Assembly (NCBI RefSeq): GCF_901000735.1
Contig: NC_081541.1
Span: 32,010,060-32,074,059, forward strand
DNA from: Corylus avellana
Lineage: Eukaryota > Streptophyta > Magnoliopsida > Fagales > Betulaceae
Direction: 5' to 3'
DNA: 64,000 nucleotides
This document shows positions 1-9,669 of the stretch, in pieces. Position numbers and translations under genes: made by a program. The first letter of the stretch is position 1; each line of letters opens with the position of its first letter. The notes beneath the pieces are model-generated. The model was not told where the DNA came from, did no database searches, and saw nothing but the letters and a program-made list of their open reading frames with translations.

Positions 1-849
1 CAACCTATCAACAGTCACATCACCGCACCACAAAATGCCCCAAATCAGCTGCCCCGACCCCGCCGCAATCAGCTTCGCCACGTGGCTACTATAGTCCTCC
101 ACATTCGGCGCCAGAGTCGTCCAGTACGCCGCCGAGCTCTCCCCCATCAACTCCTTCTTCTCCTTCGAATCCAACTCTTCCGGAGTCGTCTCCCTCGCCA
201 CCGAGCCATCCAACACCTCCCAATCCCCAAGATCCCCAACCTTCTGCACCGAAAAACAGCTATACTTCTCCAAAACCCTGTCCAATTCCTCCAACAAAGC
301 CTCTTGTCCCTTTGACGCAATCGTCAACCCATAGTTCAACATCTCGCACTCTTGACTCCCAAAATCTTCATCATCCTCCTCACCATTTCCCACCGACCCA
401 GTTGCCGGAACCCGAAGAGAAAAGAAGTAATGCGCGTCATCGAGCTTCACGGCAGCCTCGTCCTTCGCCAACGGCCACTGAACCTCATCGCCTACACGAG
501 CAAGAACTGCGACTACGTTATCGCCTTGCCTGAGGCCAACAATTTCGAGCTCACCGGAAGCGAGCTCCACACTGCGGTCTTTCTCAATGAGGTGAACCAA
601 CACGCCTGGAACCCTGATAATAACATCTTCGGAGGATAGCGAACTTGAAGAGATCCCAGAAACGGCGTCGTCTTCGGCCGGGAAGAGATTCTCGGCGAGG
701 CCGTTCACGTCAACGGGAGGGTATAGGGACGAAGACGGCGCTGAAGAAGAAGTGGGGTTGGTCGAAAATGGAGTATTGGCTTCTGGGTTAGAGAGAATGA
801 CTTGTGGGTAGAGAGGGTTTGGGGTTTGCGAGGGCTTCGAGGCAGACAT
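1..849 (-). CDS. ERD7: ERD7-like senescence/dehydration-associated protein, 5' part (runs off window)
   Basis: An open frame of 283 codons starts at the ATG at 847-849 and stays open, in frame, to base 1. The translation begins MSASKPSQTPNPLYPQV, has a Pro/Ser-rich N-terminal ~50 residues, then a region typical of plant EARLY-RESPONSIVE TO DEHYDRATION 7 proteins, including YWTTLAPNVEDYS and GILWCGDVTVDRL near the window edge, which open the C-terminal senescence/spartin-type domain. ERD7 family members are lipid-binding proteins linked to drought, cold and membrane remodelling (family knowledge). The C-terminal domain lies outside the window, and an intron near the edge cannot be excluded. 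The gene occurs once here: it flanks, and is not part of, the duplicated block. It could equally be the closely related At4g35985-type paralogue. Identity to the family is strong; the exact orthologue is not established. Confidence 0.85.
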   Translation of the reverse strand, partial: MSASKPSQTPNPLYPQVILSNPEANTPFSTNPTSSSAPSSSLYPPVDVNGLAENLFPAEDDAVSGISSSSLSSEDVIIRVPGVLVHLIEKDRSVELASGELEIVGLRQGDNVVAVLARVGDEVQWPLAKDEAAVKLDDAHYFFSLRVPATGSVGNGEEDDEDFGSQECEMLNYGLTIASKGQEALLEELDRVLEKYSCFSVQKVGDLGDWEVLDGSVARETTPEELDSKEKKELMGESSAAYWTTLAPNVEDYSSHVAKLIAAGSGQLIWGILWCGDVTVDRL

Positions 850-950
850 GGTGGAGTTCGTGGGTGTTCGATTGGATGAAGGAAAGCATACAGAGATCTG
901 CGGAGTTTTTACGTACCCGGAATCTTAGAACTGAAGGAAACGGAAGGCGT

Positions 951-956
951 GTCGGT
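951..956 (-). promoter_or_regulatory. DRE/CRT-like motif (ACCGAC) upstream of the ERD7-like gene
   Basis: On the minus strand this hexamer reads ACCGAC, the core of the dehydration-responsive element bound by DREB/CBF factors. It lies ~100 bp upstream of the ERD7-like start codon. A six-base motif is easily found by chance, so the support is positional plus the expected stress regulation of the family. Confidence 0.35.
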
Positions 957-987
957 TCGGCTTACAGGGTTACAGGTGCTGGAAGGA

Positions 988-995
988 TACGTGGC
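988..995. promoter_or_regulatory. ABRE/G-box-like motif (TACGTGGC) upstream of the ERD7-like gene
   Basis: The octamer TACGTGGC contains the ACGTGGC abscisic-acid response core recognised by bZIP ABF/AREB factors. It is ~140 bp upstream of the ERD7-like ATG and ~35 bp from the DRE-like motif. Functional use is an inference. Confidence 0.35.
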
Positions 996-1262
996 ACGCA
1001 GGAAAGAAGCCGCGTAATAACCGTGGACGTGGAGTATGGAATGGTCTCTGCAAAAGGAGGCTGAAGTAAACCACTAACGTTAATAGTTAACTGTGTAATC
1101 GCTTTTGAAGACCGCTGAAAAAAAATTGATAACTGCCTAGGACAACAGTGCGATTAGATATTTTAGGATTCGAGAAAATTACTAGCCGCCTCTATATCTA
1201 TATATATAAAGAGGTTATTTGTTAAAAAAAAAAAAAAAAAAGAGGTTATTTTTTTTGGTGTT

Positions 1263-1302
<40 letters not shown>

Positions 1303-1628
1303 ATAAAACTTTATAAACAAAGTTGTATAGAGTAGGGTATTAACCATATAAACGACGTGGTTTTGATTTTTTCAATTTTTTTCTTTTTCTTTTTTCCTTT
1401 TAAAAGCGATTAGTGATGCGGTTTTTAAATAATCACTAACTGTCTAGGCGGTTAGACAATTTTACTAATCCCTAGACAATTGCAAGTAGTCACCGACCGT
1501 AATCGTCTTTTTACCCTATTGCAAAAGTGACAAGGTCTATGTTCTTTTTTATTATAAACTTTCCCTTTTTATATATATATTTAAGTTTTGTTCTAGCTCT
1601 TTCCTTAATTTTTGCATGAAAAAATACT

Positions 1629-1788
1629 GAGTAATTCTAAAAGTCTCTCTTGTGTTACTCAAAAAATAAGGTGACTTTTAAAATTATCACTTGATCAAAA
1701 TTCAATAATGATCAATTAGAAGCTCAATTGTGATTTTAAGAGCCACATCATTCTTAGAGTGACACAAAAAAAATTTCTAGCATTACTC
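1629..1788. mobile_element. MITE with GAGTAAT...ATTACTC ends (copy 1)
   Basis: A ~160 bp AT-rich element whose ends are inverted copies of one another (GAGTAATTCTA at the left, TAGCATTACTC at the right), with further internal complementarity (reduced stems around TTTTAAAATTATCAC). It belongs to the same end-type as elements at 34425, 35290 and 51764. A second version lies in the inverted contig at about 12713-12873, and its right end starts the second block at 13597. Confidence 0.55.
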
Positions 1789-2247
1789 ATAAATACCTAC
1801 CCAAAGAAGAAGAAGAAGAAAAAATGTTATACACCACACTTTTATTTCACTTGGTTAATTTGACGCTGCAAATTAATCCTTAAATCATCTATTATTGAAG
1901 AAATTATTAGGGTTGTGCTATTTGTCATACTTCCATCCTACCCCATGCATCTTACTGGACTGACGTAACGGTGCTCATTTTCTCTATCATGTCCACCCTT
2001 GTTTAAAATTTAAAAAAAAAAAAAAAATGAAAAAAGCACCGCCAACATGATTAGCCTAATAGGGAATGAGGTATCACAAAATAAATACGCTCAAATCCTT
2101 AAATATGTGCAAGAAGTAGTAAATTTTCATTAATGATGGTACAATTGTTGCCTTAAATTAGATATGGCCTAGGTTTGTCTTGACCTTGTGTTAAATTCAA
2201 AATTGGTCTTTGTGTCCGTTGCTGTTGGTTAAATTTTGTACATACAT

Positions 2248-2336
2248 GTATCCAAGAGGTAGCTCAATCGGTTGGAGACCACACCTTATAAAACAGAGGT
2301 CTCTAGTTCATTGTGTGGACATGCCCAAAAAAAATA
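2248..2336 (+). mobile_element. Short tRNA-derived SINE (copy 1)
   Basis: An 89 bp element with a tRNA-like A box (GTAGCTCAATCGGTTGGA) and B-box-like sequence (GGTCTCTAGTTCA), ending in an A-rich tail. It is flanked by the 12-bp direct repeat TTGTACATACAT at 2236-2247 and 2337-2348, the target site duplication expected of LINE-mobilised SINEs. The same family recurs at 35924, 53001 and 54365. Confidence 0.75.
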
Positions 2337-2544
2337 TTGTACATACATTGATGGGGTTGGAGCTTTGGACCGGCTGAGACTCCAAATTGGTCCATCTCAC
2401 ACGTTGGAGAAAATACAAGGCCCAAGTCTCAAATAAGCCCAATACCAGAGTTACGTTGCACTTGCACCCATTTCTACAACATGCTAAAATCGAAAGCTAC
2501 GTGGTATTAATTATACTTCGACACTCCGGCAATTTCTATGGACT

Positions 2545-4509
2545 ATGATCTTAATGAAGATAAAGGGAATCCCAGTTGCCTTTTGGCAATTCAAACACTT
2601 TTCCATTTCATCCCAACGTTCTTGTCCTACCATTGACCCGTATAACTCCTCAAAGCGCTTGAGCAATTGCTTCAAATTGGGAAGGATTGAAGATGCAGAG
2701 AAGTTGTTCGACGATATGCCTGACAAAGACGTTGTTTCGTATTCCATCATGATTCATGGGTATGCCAAAAATGGTTTCCATAGAAAATCCATGGGGTTGT
2801 ATTCCCATATGCGGAAATTGGGTTTGGATCCTAATTCTTTCACCGTGGTTGGTGTTATTGTTAGCACTGCAGGCTTGCGAAGCTCGGTGCTTGGACAATC
2901 CGTTCATGGACTGGTTGTTAAAACTGGGTTAGAGTCTGATACGATAGTGGTCACTGCTATCTTAGATATGTATGCCAAGTGTGGAACTATGATTGACTCT
3001 TATAAAGTATTTAAGGGACTGAAGAGCCCGGGTTTGATTTCGTGCAATGCAGTGGTAGCCGGGTTTGTACATAACAAACTCTTTGAAGAGGGACTTTTGC
3101 TGTTTAACCAGTTCCGGAAGTCTGGTTTGGTACCTAATGCAGCTACGGTGTTAGGTCTTATTAGGGGTTGCATTGCTTTGGAGTCAAAGAGGCTTTGTGA
3201 ATGTATCCATGGATTAATTGTTAAATTTGCACTTGTTTTTGATGTATCTGTCAATAATTCGATTCTTGATATGTATTCAAGTTTAACAGATTTAGATGCT
3301 GCAGCTAAAATATTTGGTGAGATGGAAGGCAAAGATGTTATTAGTTGGACAACAATGATGGGTTTGATGATTGGCCTTGAATATGCCTCTAATGCACTGG
3401 AGCTTTTCTGCAAAATGAGGGATAGTGGGATCCGTCATGACACTGTGGTCATCATAAATCTCATTTCAGCTTGTGCAATCCTCAGGGATTTAAAGAGAGG
3501 GAGACAAGTCCATGCTCAAGCTGTTGTTTGTGGATTTGGATCTGAAATCTCTCTGGCAAACTCTCTCATTGCGATGTATTCCAAGTGCAGTGATTTGTAT
3601 TCTTCGAGAACTATATTTGATCAAACAACTCAAAAGAGTTTGGTTTCATGGACGGCAATGATTTTGGGCTGTGCACAGAATGGACACCCAAGAGAAGCTT
3701 TGAATCTCTTGGTTGAAGCAAGACTAGAGGAAAACTTTTGCCTTGATCCAACAATGTTGATTGGTGCTTTAACTGCTTCTGGTGGGCTTGCTGCTTTTGA
3801 GCTCTGCCAGCAGCTCCATTGTTTTACTTTTGAAGCTGGCTTCTCCTCTTATAGACCCGTTCAGAATAGTCTCATATCAACATACTCGAAGTGTGGGATG
3901 GTGGAACTTGCCCACAATGTTTTTAAGGAGATGGGTTATCTTCGAGACGTAGTCTCTTGGAATGCGATTTTAAATGGGTATGGGATTAATGGTCATGGGA
4001 AAACTGCTATCACCCTCTACCATGAGATGAGGCGGTGTGGAGAAGATCCTGATAGTGCGACCTACCTGTGCATTTTGAGTGCTTGCAGCCATGCAGGTTT
4101 GGTGAATGGTGGTCTGGTGATATTCAATCAGATGGTGGAAATGAATAGAATAAAACCAAGCGAAGAGCATTATGGTTGTGTAGTTGACTTGCTTGCAAGG
4201 GCAGGCTGCTTACCTGATGCGATTGGGTTTGCTAGAAAATTTTTGGAAGGGATGGGCCGAAATGTTTGGAGAGCTTTGCTGAGTGGATGTCTGCTTCATG
4301 GCAATGTTCGGCTTGCAGAACTTGCAGCAAGCAAAATATGTGAGCGGGATCCAGAAGGATATGATCAAGTTGTGCTTCTTTCAAATGTTTATGCATCAGT
4401 TGGTAGGTTTCAGGATGCTGAATCATTGAGATCAAGCCTGAAGAAGAAGGGGTTGTTAAAAAATCCAGGGATCAGCTTACTTAATGGGATTCCATATGAT
4501 TTTGGATGA
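2545..4509 (+). CDS. PLS-class pentatricopeptide repeat protein with E-type tail (copy 1)
   Basis: Intronless 654-codon frame. The protein is built from ~31-36 residue PPR motifs of P, L and S types (recurring patterns such as VVSYSIMIHGYAKNG, NSLIAMYSKC and VVSWNAILNGYG) from about residue 40 to 570, followed by an E/E+ extension (about 575-654) starting at VWRALLSGC and containing LLSNVYASVGRF. It stops without a DYW deaminase domain. Such proteins bind specific organellar RNAs and typically act in C-to-U editing in mitochondria or plastids, recruiting a DYW partner in trans (family knowledge). The basic N-terminus is compatible with an organelle transit peptide. The first in-frame ATG at 2545 is used; M548-type downstream ATGs would shorten it slightly. 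It differs from the second copy at residues 390 (V/A), 444 (I/L), 458 (N/D) and 522 (G/D). The RNA target cannot be inferred. Confidence 0.92.
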   Translation: MILMKIKGIPVAFWQFKHFSISSQRSCPTIDPYNSSKRLSNCFKLGRIEDAEKLFDDMPDKDVVSYSIMIHGYAKNGFHRKSMGLYSHMRKLGLDPNSFTVVGVIVSTAGLRSSVLGQSVHGLVVKTGLESDTIVVTAILDMYAKCGTMIDSYKVFKGLKSPGLISCNAVVAGFVHNKLFEEGLLLFNQFRKSGLVPNAATVLGLIRGCIALESKRLCECIHGLIVKFALVFDVSVNNSILDMYSSLTDLDAAAKIFGEMEGKDVISWTTMMGLMIGLEYASNALELFCKMRDSGIRHDTVVIINLISACAILRDLKRGRQVHAQAVVCGFGSEISLANSLIAMYSKCSDLYSSRTIFDQTTQKSLVSWTAMILGCAQNGHPREALNLLVEARLEENFCLDPTMLIGALTASGGLAAFELCQQLHCFTFEAGFSSYRPVQNSLISTYSKCGMVELAHNVFKEMGYLRDVVSWNAILNGYGINGHGKTAITLYHEMRRCGEDPDSATYLCILSACSHAGLVNGGLVIFNQMVEMNRIKPSEEHYGCVVDLLARAGCLPDAIGFARKFLEGMGRNVWRALLSGCLLHGNVRLAELAASKICERDPEGYDQVVLLSNVYASVGRFQDAESLRSSLKKKGLLKNPGISLLNGIPYDFG

Positions 4510-5689
4510 AGATTGCGTAACTTGAAATACTTAACAAGAGCAGTTTTAAATGGGAATTCATCAAAGTTTAGGATGTCTCTCTTGGATATTCTTGGTATTG
4601 CAATTTAGCATTTTTTTCTCAAAGGAGGTTCATGAATGATAGCTGAACTATATTACATACTGATTGGAGAAAGTTAGGGCAAAGCAGTGTGGATATGGGA
4701 CAAAGATGGCGTTCAATGGATTTTCTGTGCTACAGTGACGGTGATGAAACAAAGATAACTGAGAATATTGAAATCTTTATCTACTTGCATTTGAGTGCAG
4801 TACAAGTCGAATGGCTATTGATGGTATAATTATTGGGCCTTGAAATCAGTGGCAAAGGGTGATGCTTTTTCAACGAGTTTTGATAGAGTATCTTGAGCAG
4901 TGGACCCAGGCAGGCTGCCCAATGTCAATTCATCTGCGACTGCTTTCATTAGTTATGGCTTCAGAAGAGCTTGCTATGAATGCATATAATCCACAAGAGA
5001 GCTATGAAATACAGAATACAATGAACCAGAGAAGTGGACCCGCAATGTACTTATTCTTCTTTCTTACAAGTTCTAGTACATTTCTGACGATAAGTCATGA
5101 AGGTACCATCAACCTTGTGAAGACTCTGCAGGAATCTTCTAGGCTAACTGTAAGTTCATCTCTCTTAAAGTTTTTTAAAAGAAATATTTGGCTTAGTAAA
5201 CTAAAAAAATTCTTTCACTGTGGAGCATCCTAACCCCCGAATGACTACAACAAAAGCACCACATGTAGAGGAGAATTACTAGGAAAATGGATTTATATAG
5301 CAATTTCAGAATACATTGAAAAAATGAAAAAGTGAGATTTTTGTGCCTTTGCCTTTGCCTTTGCCATTGCCAAACCGTTTACCAAACTGTTTACCAAATG
5401 GTGCCCCAGAGGTGGTGCTTGGGTTTCATGTGCATTCAGCTCAAAAATCAGAATACATTGAAAGTGGTCTTCATTTAGCCCATCTTAGCCATCCAGGTAG
5501 TCCTCTATGCCCCACCTACATCAGCCTCACAAAGTTGATCCTTCCATGAATTTCTAGGCCCGCCCTTCTTCTCTCTGTTTCTGCTTCAATTTGCAGTAAT
5601 AATACACCCTTCATTTAAGTCTTTGTTCCCTATATATACTATAGGAAGTCCTTACTCTATCTAACAAACTTTCTTTTGTATAGGCCCTC
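4510..5689. other. PPR 3' flank, no supported gene
   Basis: Probable 3' untranslated and intergenic sequence. A 124-codon frame at 4859-5233 is broken in the other copy by a 2-base insertion (TAACTG versus CTCTAACTG at ~16996), so it is not treated as coding. A CCTTTG hexanucleotide repeat near 5343 is 18 bp longer than in the second copy. A pyrimidine-rich stretch ending in AG at about 5674-5683 resembles a splice acceptor just before the next ORF. Confidence 0.5.
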
Positions 5690-6008
5690 ATGAGGATATC
5701 AGATATTCTTGCCTCCAACTGGAACTACATCTGGGCTTTCTTTATCTTGTTCCTCAACTCCCTACAAGTTAGTGGTTTGCTAAGCTTCTCTAGCCTCACC
5801 CTCCTTTTGCTTTCTGCAACCATTTCTTTCATTCTTATTTTTGTTGCTCTTCTAATCGACGCACTAATCATACTTCATTCCGGTGCCCATCGTGCTGGCT
5901 TGCAGACCAGCAATGGAAGCAACACTCGCAATGCAGGCATTTGTTGGTATAACGTTCATAATTGTCATGTTCTTTGCAATGACTACAAAGAATTCATGTA
6001 GTGTATAA
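5690..6008 (+). CDS. Possible small membrane protein, frame uncertain (copy 1)
   Basis: Not recognised. The frame from 5690 encodes about 103 residues (MRISDILASNWNYIW...) with two strongly hydrophobic segments (about residues 12-35 and 37-62) and stops at 6001. Past about 5913 a +1 frame becomes the more protein-like one: it reads a further hydrophobic helix (FVGITFIIVMFFAM) and ends at 6006-6008. This suggests a frameshift, an unrecognised intron or a decayed gene. The sequence TTTTGTATAG just upstream could be a splice acceptor, so a 5' exon may be missing. Its second copy at 17523 shows the same arrangement, but allelic copies are not independent evidence. Confidence 0.3.
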
Positions 6009-9000
6009 TTGCAGTGTATGGTTGCTGTATGAAGCCTTGTGACCTTTCCAGTGTTGCTTACCTTCAAGTTTCATATGTTACAACCCTCCTGCAATATACC
6101 TTTGTGATAGCTAGCTAATATGGGTAATTTAGGAAAATGTTTCTTTTATAATGGACGTAATCAGTGTTTAAAGTGGGCTGTTTGGATATGACATGTACTG
6201 CTCTGCTCAGGAATTGATCTCAAATGTTGTAAGAACTTTTGTCTGAGCAAGAATTAGAGGCTTTGTTTGCAATGCATTTTATGGGGTGCTTTCTGTGTTT
6301 GGCTTGAAAAAGTATTGTGTCAGTGACATAAACTTAAAAGTTGTTTTTGTTTGTTGTGTTTGGGTTGATTGTTAATATTTTTGTTTTGAGAAAAGAAAAC
6401 AAAAGACTAAAAGCTGAAGCTTTACCAGACGAATCCAAAGAATATGGCCACATTAACTAAATTCCACATGTTCATTACCACAGGAGTAGAAGAAAGCATA
6501 TCTTTAATCAAGTAACAAAACCACTCTACTTAAGCATCTCCAGCAGAGCCTTCAAATAGTTGTTTAAGTTAAATTTAGCTATTATGTGTTGTTTTCATCC
6601 TTCAGTACACCTTTTAAAATGAAAATCTTTCAACAATTTGTTACAGTGAACTTTCAAATATGAAAGTTTACCGTAGCAATTTATAGGATTTTTATTTATT
6701 ATTTTCTCTCCTCTTTCTCTTTTCTCTTTCTTTTTATTAAAAATATATATATATATTATTTAAAGAGAATAGCTTGTCAACTCCTAGAGTTTGTCTTGAG
6801 AAATGAATAGGTAAAATAAAAGAGATAAGTTTTTAAGTAGCTAAAATAACTCTTATTGTCGGAGATGATGAACTATAACCACCAGGGTCCACACACATGT
6901 GACATGTCAGATGTGCACCCAGTGTCGGTAAGTCATTTTCTAAAGTGGACAGCATGGGCCTTGAAGTTGGTTTCAAAAACTCTAATAATCCAAAAGCTAA
7001 ATCATTATCCACCATGTCACTTGGGTCTTCCTTTTAAGGCTTAGAATCAGATTTGGTTGTAGTAGGTAAGATCGTATCAAAAACTCTTAATCACAGGCCC
7101 CTGGAATTATTTCTTAAAATAATTTTCTTTTCATACACAACTGTGTTTCTTTATTTAATCCTATCATCATATGTGTAATTTATCTGATTAATTGTTGTTG
7201 AAGTTTCTGACCTTTAAGTAGGTTCTAAGGGTTCTTTGCTTTTTGCTCTGGCCCGTGTCTAGGGATTATACAAGTCCCAATAATAATAAGTGTTCTCACT
7301 CAGAAACTTGTCCAGAAAGCAAGCAGGAACTGGTTCTTAACTCTATGACTGATGTAAGCTAATTCAAAGCAGAATATAAGGCTTCCCTAGTTGCTGCCCA
7401 GTCCTTCACTTAAATAAAATATCACAGCAGAATTAAAATTAGTACCTCAGTTATACTGTAGTTGGTTTGTTTCATGTGATATTTCAAAAGTTTTCTCTCT
7501 CAGAGGNNNNNNNNNNNNNNNNNNNNTAACTCCATATTCACATTGTTTAGGCATAACGGCATAATGCCGGTCAGTCATCAAAAGCATGTGGAATGATTCG
7601 TCTGTTATAAGTACCCCACTATTTAACGGATGCATATCCGGTTATGTATATTTAAGAGGTATTTTTGTCTTTTTACTTTTTGAGGGGACAAAAATACTCC
7701 TAAAATATAACTAACTAAATATTCTCCGGTTCATTTAAACTTGAAAAGATCATAATCCCTATTTAACAAGATGGATGTGTCAAATTAAAGAAAAGCTATT
7801 ATTTAAGCAACAAGCAATGATCATGAAGTTGGACTTGAATGCTATTTATTAGAGATACTACAACTTTTACTAAAAAAAATTTTTGTACAAGCTGATGTGT
7901 CGAATCATATTTGATGAAATGATTACACAAAAAGTATGACTTGTCAATTTAATTAGCTAGGGGCCAACTTATCAATTATACACTCTTAATTATTTCACCA
8001 ATTATGAATTTTTATCTCACTTTGTAACAAAATTATAGTAAACGCTGTACGAAATGTTTCATAACATTTTTTAGGGATTTTTTTTTTTTGTTCTGATTGA
8101 AAATGTATTTTAATATGACATAAAGATAAAAGTAGTTTTTAAGTTTTTGAGAGTGTTTGTGTCTAAAGTTATTTGTTAATGTTTTTAATTTGTTGGTAAA
8201 AAGAAAAAAAGAGAGAAGGTATTAACAATCGAGGCAATAGTGCTCACTGTGTGAGCTTTTTCCTTTTCACTTTTTACAATATGATTAAAACAAACAGGTT
8301 TACCCCTACACCTAATTAGTTGAATTATAGATCCAAATAATTGAGATATTTTACAAGCATTAGTGGCCGACCCACAATGTCTCCTCTTTGGTTAAATAAT
8401 GAGTAGAGAAGTATACCAACTTTTACTCCTTTTAATTTCTTATGGAAATCCAATCTTCTACTAATCACAATCCCCCTCCACTCACTCCACATGCTTGATT
8501 GAATAAAAGCAACCAAAGTGAAGGTGGGTCTTCCCCCACCATCATTTTGTTTTGTATGGGACATTGATTTGCAGAGAGATTTGGTTAGAAATTAAAGAGT
8601 ATTGGTCTTTTGTGTGGGTTCACCTATCTCAATCAATTTTAATGTTTTTGTCCCGCCCCCCAAAGGCCCAGACACCTTCAAAAGCCTTTAATGGCAAACC
8701 AAAACAAAGTTCGCCTACAACCTCTTCTAAAGAATGAAGGTTCCTCCATCTCCTCAAAGAGAAAAGGGCTCCTTCCTTCTCTTCTCTTATCTAAGTTTTG
8801 ATAAAGAAGAAGAAAAAAACAAAGTCTTCATTTACCGACAACTACAACAACGTAAATTCATGTAAACCAACCTCAGAAATTGGAAACATCAAAAGGTAAA
8901 AAAGGAATATTTAAGGACAAGACACATAGTATGCATAGTTTAACATTTGAATGCCTTTATGCCAAAAAAAAAAGAAGAAAAAAGTAATAAAAATTAGAAA

Positions 9001-9669
9001 AAGAAGAGAATATAATAATTGCTTTGAAATGGACGAAAAACAAAGATTTGAAAGATGAAACGACTAGTGCATCTTCTTTAATCTAATGGGAGAAAGATTG
9101 AGAGAGAGGCTTCCCCACATGCTTTATAACACCTAATGGTCTATCTTTAACTTTATTTAAACATCTAATGGCCACACACTCACAATGCCACAATCACATA
9201 TTATAAATAAATTTATAAAAACAAATAAATTTATTATTATTATTATTATTGAAACTATTGGGTATTTTATCTGGGGGCAATTAAGTTATTATTCTAAATT
9301 CCTTGAAGAACAGAATCTATCAGAGCACCATATTCTTAGCTGCTGAAACCCTATCATAAAATATGCCCAATTTTGCTAGGCTATAAAACTATTCCTTATA
9401 GATAAAGTTGATGACATTTGAGTATATATAGAAAGCCTCAAAGTCTATAAACACATCTGAAACGATAAATAAAATAATAAAAAGCAAATAAAAATATTAA
9501 AATCACACACAGAACAAAAAAGAAAAAAGAAAAAAAAGAGGGGTGGGTTAAAACTTAAAAACCTCTACTTCACGTAGTGAGCGAGTTCTACACGACTACA
9601 CTACAGCTACTAGTTGTCGAGTCCTGGGCCATCGATCAAAACGACGTGATCGAATCCCGAAGCTCGCGG
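6009..9669. other. Long AT-rich intergenic region (copy 1)
   Basis: No supported gene. It holds poly-T and poly-A tracts, an inverted-repeat-like AT-rich stretch around 7850-8060 (resembling 32943-33143), the 20-N gap at 7507-7526, the empty SINE site at about 8663-8678, and the 3' flank of the subtilase gene. In the second copy this region carries an extra SINE. Confidence 0.6.
7507..7526. other. Assembly gap of 20 N; about 151 bp are missing
   Basis: The sequence on either side matches 19335 and 19487 in the second copy, where 151 bp (19336-19486) fill the interval. The N count therefore underestimates the missing sequence if both copies have the same length here. Confidence 0.85.

Larger units (their letters stand above)
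850..2544. other. Intergenic region between ERD7-like and PPR genes
   Basis: No convincing coding sequence. It contains the divergent promoters, a poly-A/T tract near 1220, an (AT)n microsatellite at about 1267-1297, a GAGTAAT-ended MITE, a short SINE and a poly-A run near 2010. The segment 1004-2025 occurs again, inverted, at 12464-13496, and everything from 1747 on recurs at 13597 onward. Confidence 0.7.

Noticed and set aside
2248..2336. tRNA gene
   Set aside because: A- and B-box-like sequences are present, but no cloverleaf can be formed, and the A tail and target duplication show a SINE. The same holds for 20661, 35924 and 45074.
4859..5233. Possible gene downstream of the PPR gene
   Set aside because: Interrupted in the other copy by a 2-base insertion and shows no family features; more likely 3' UTR or intergenic.
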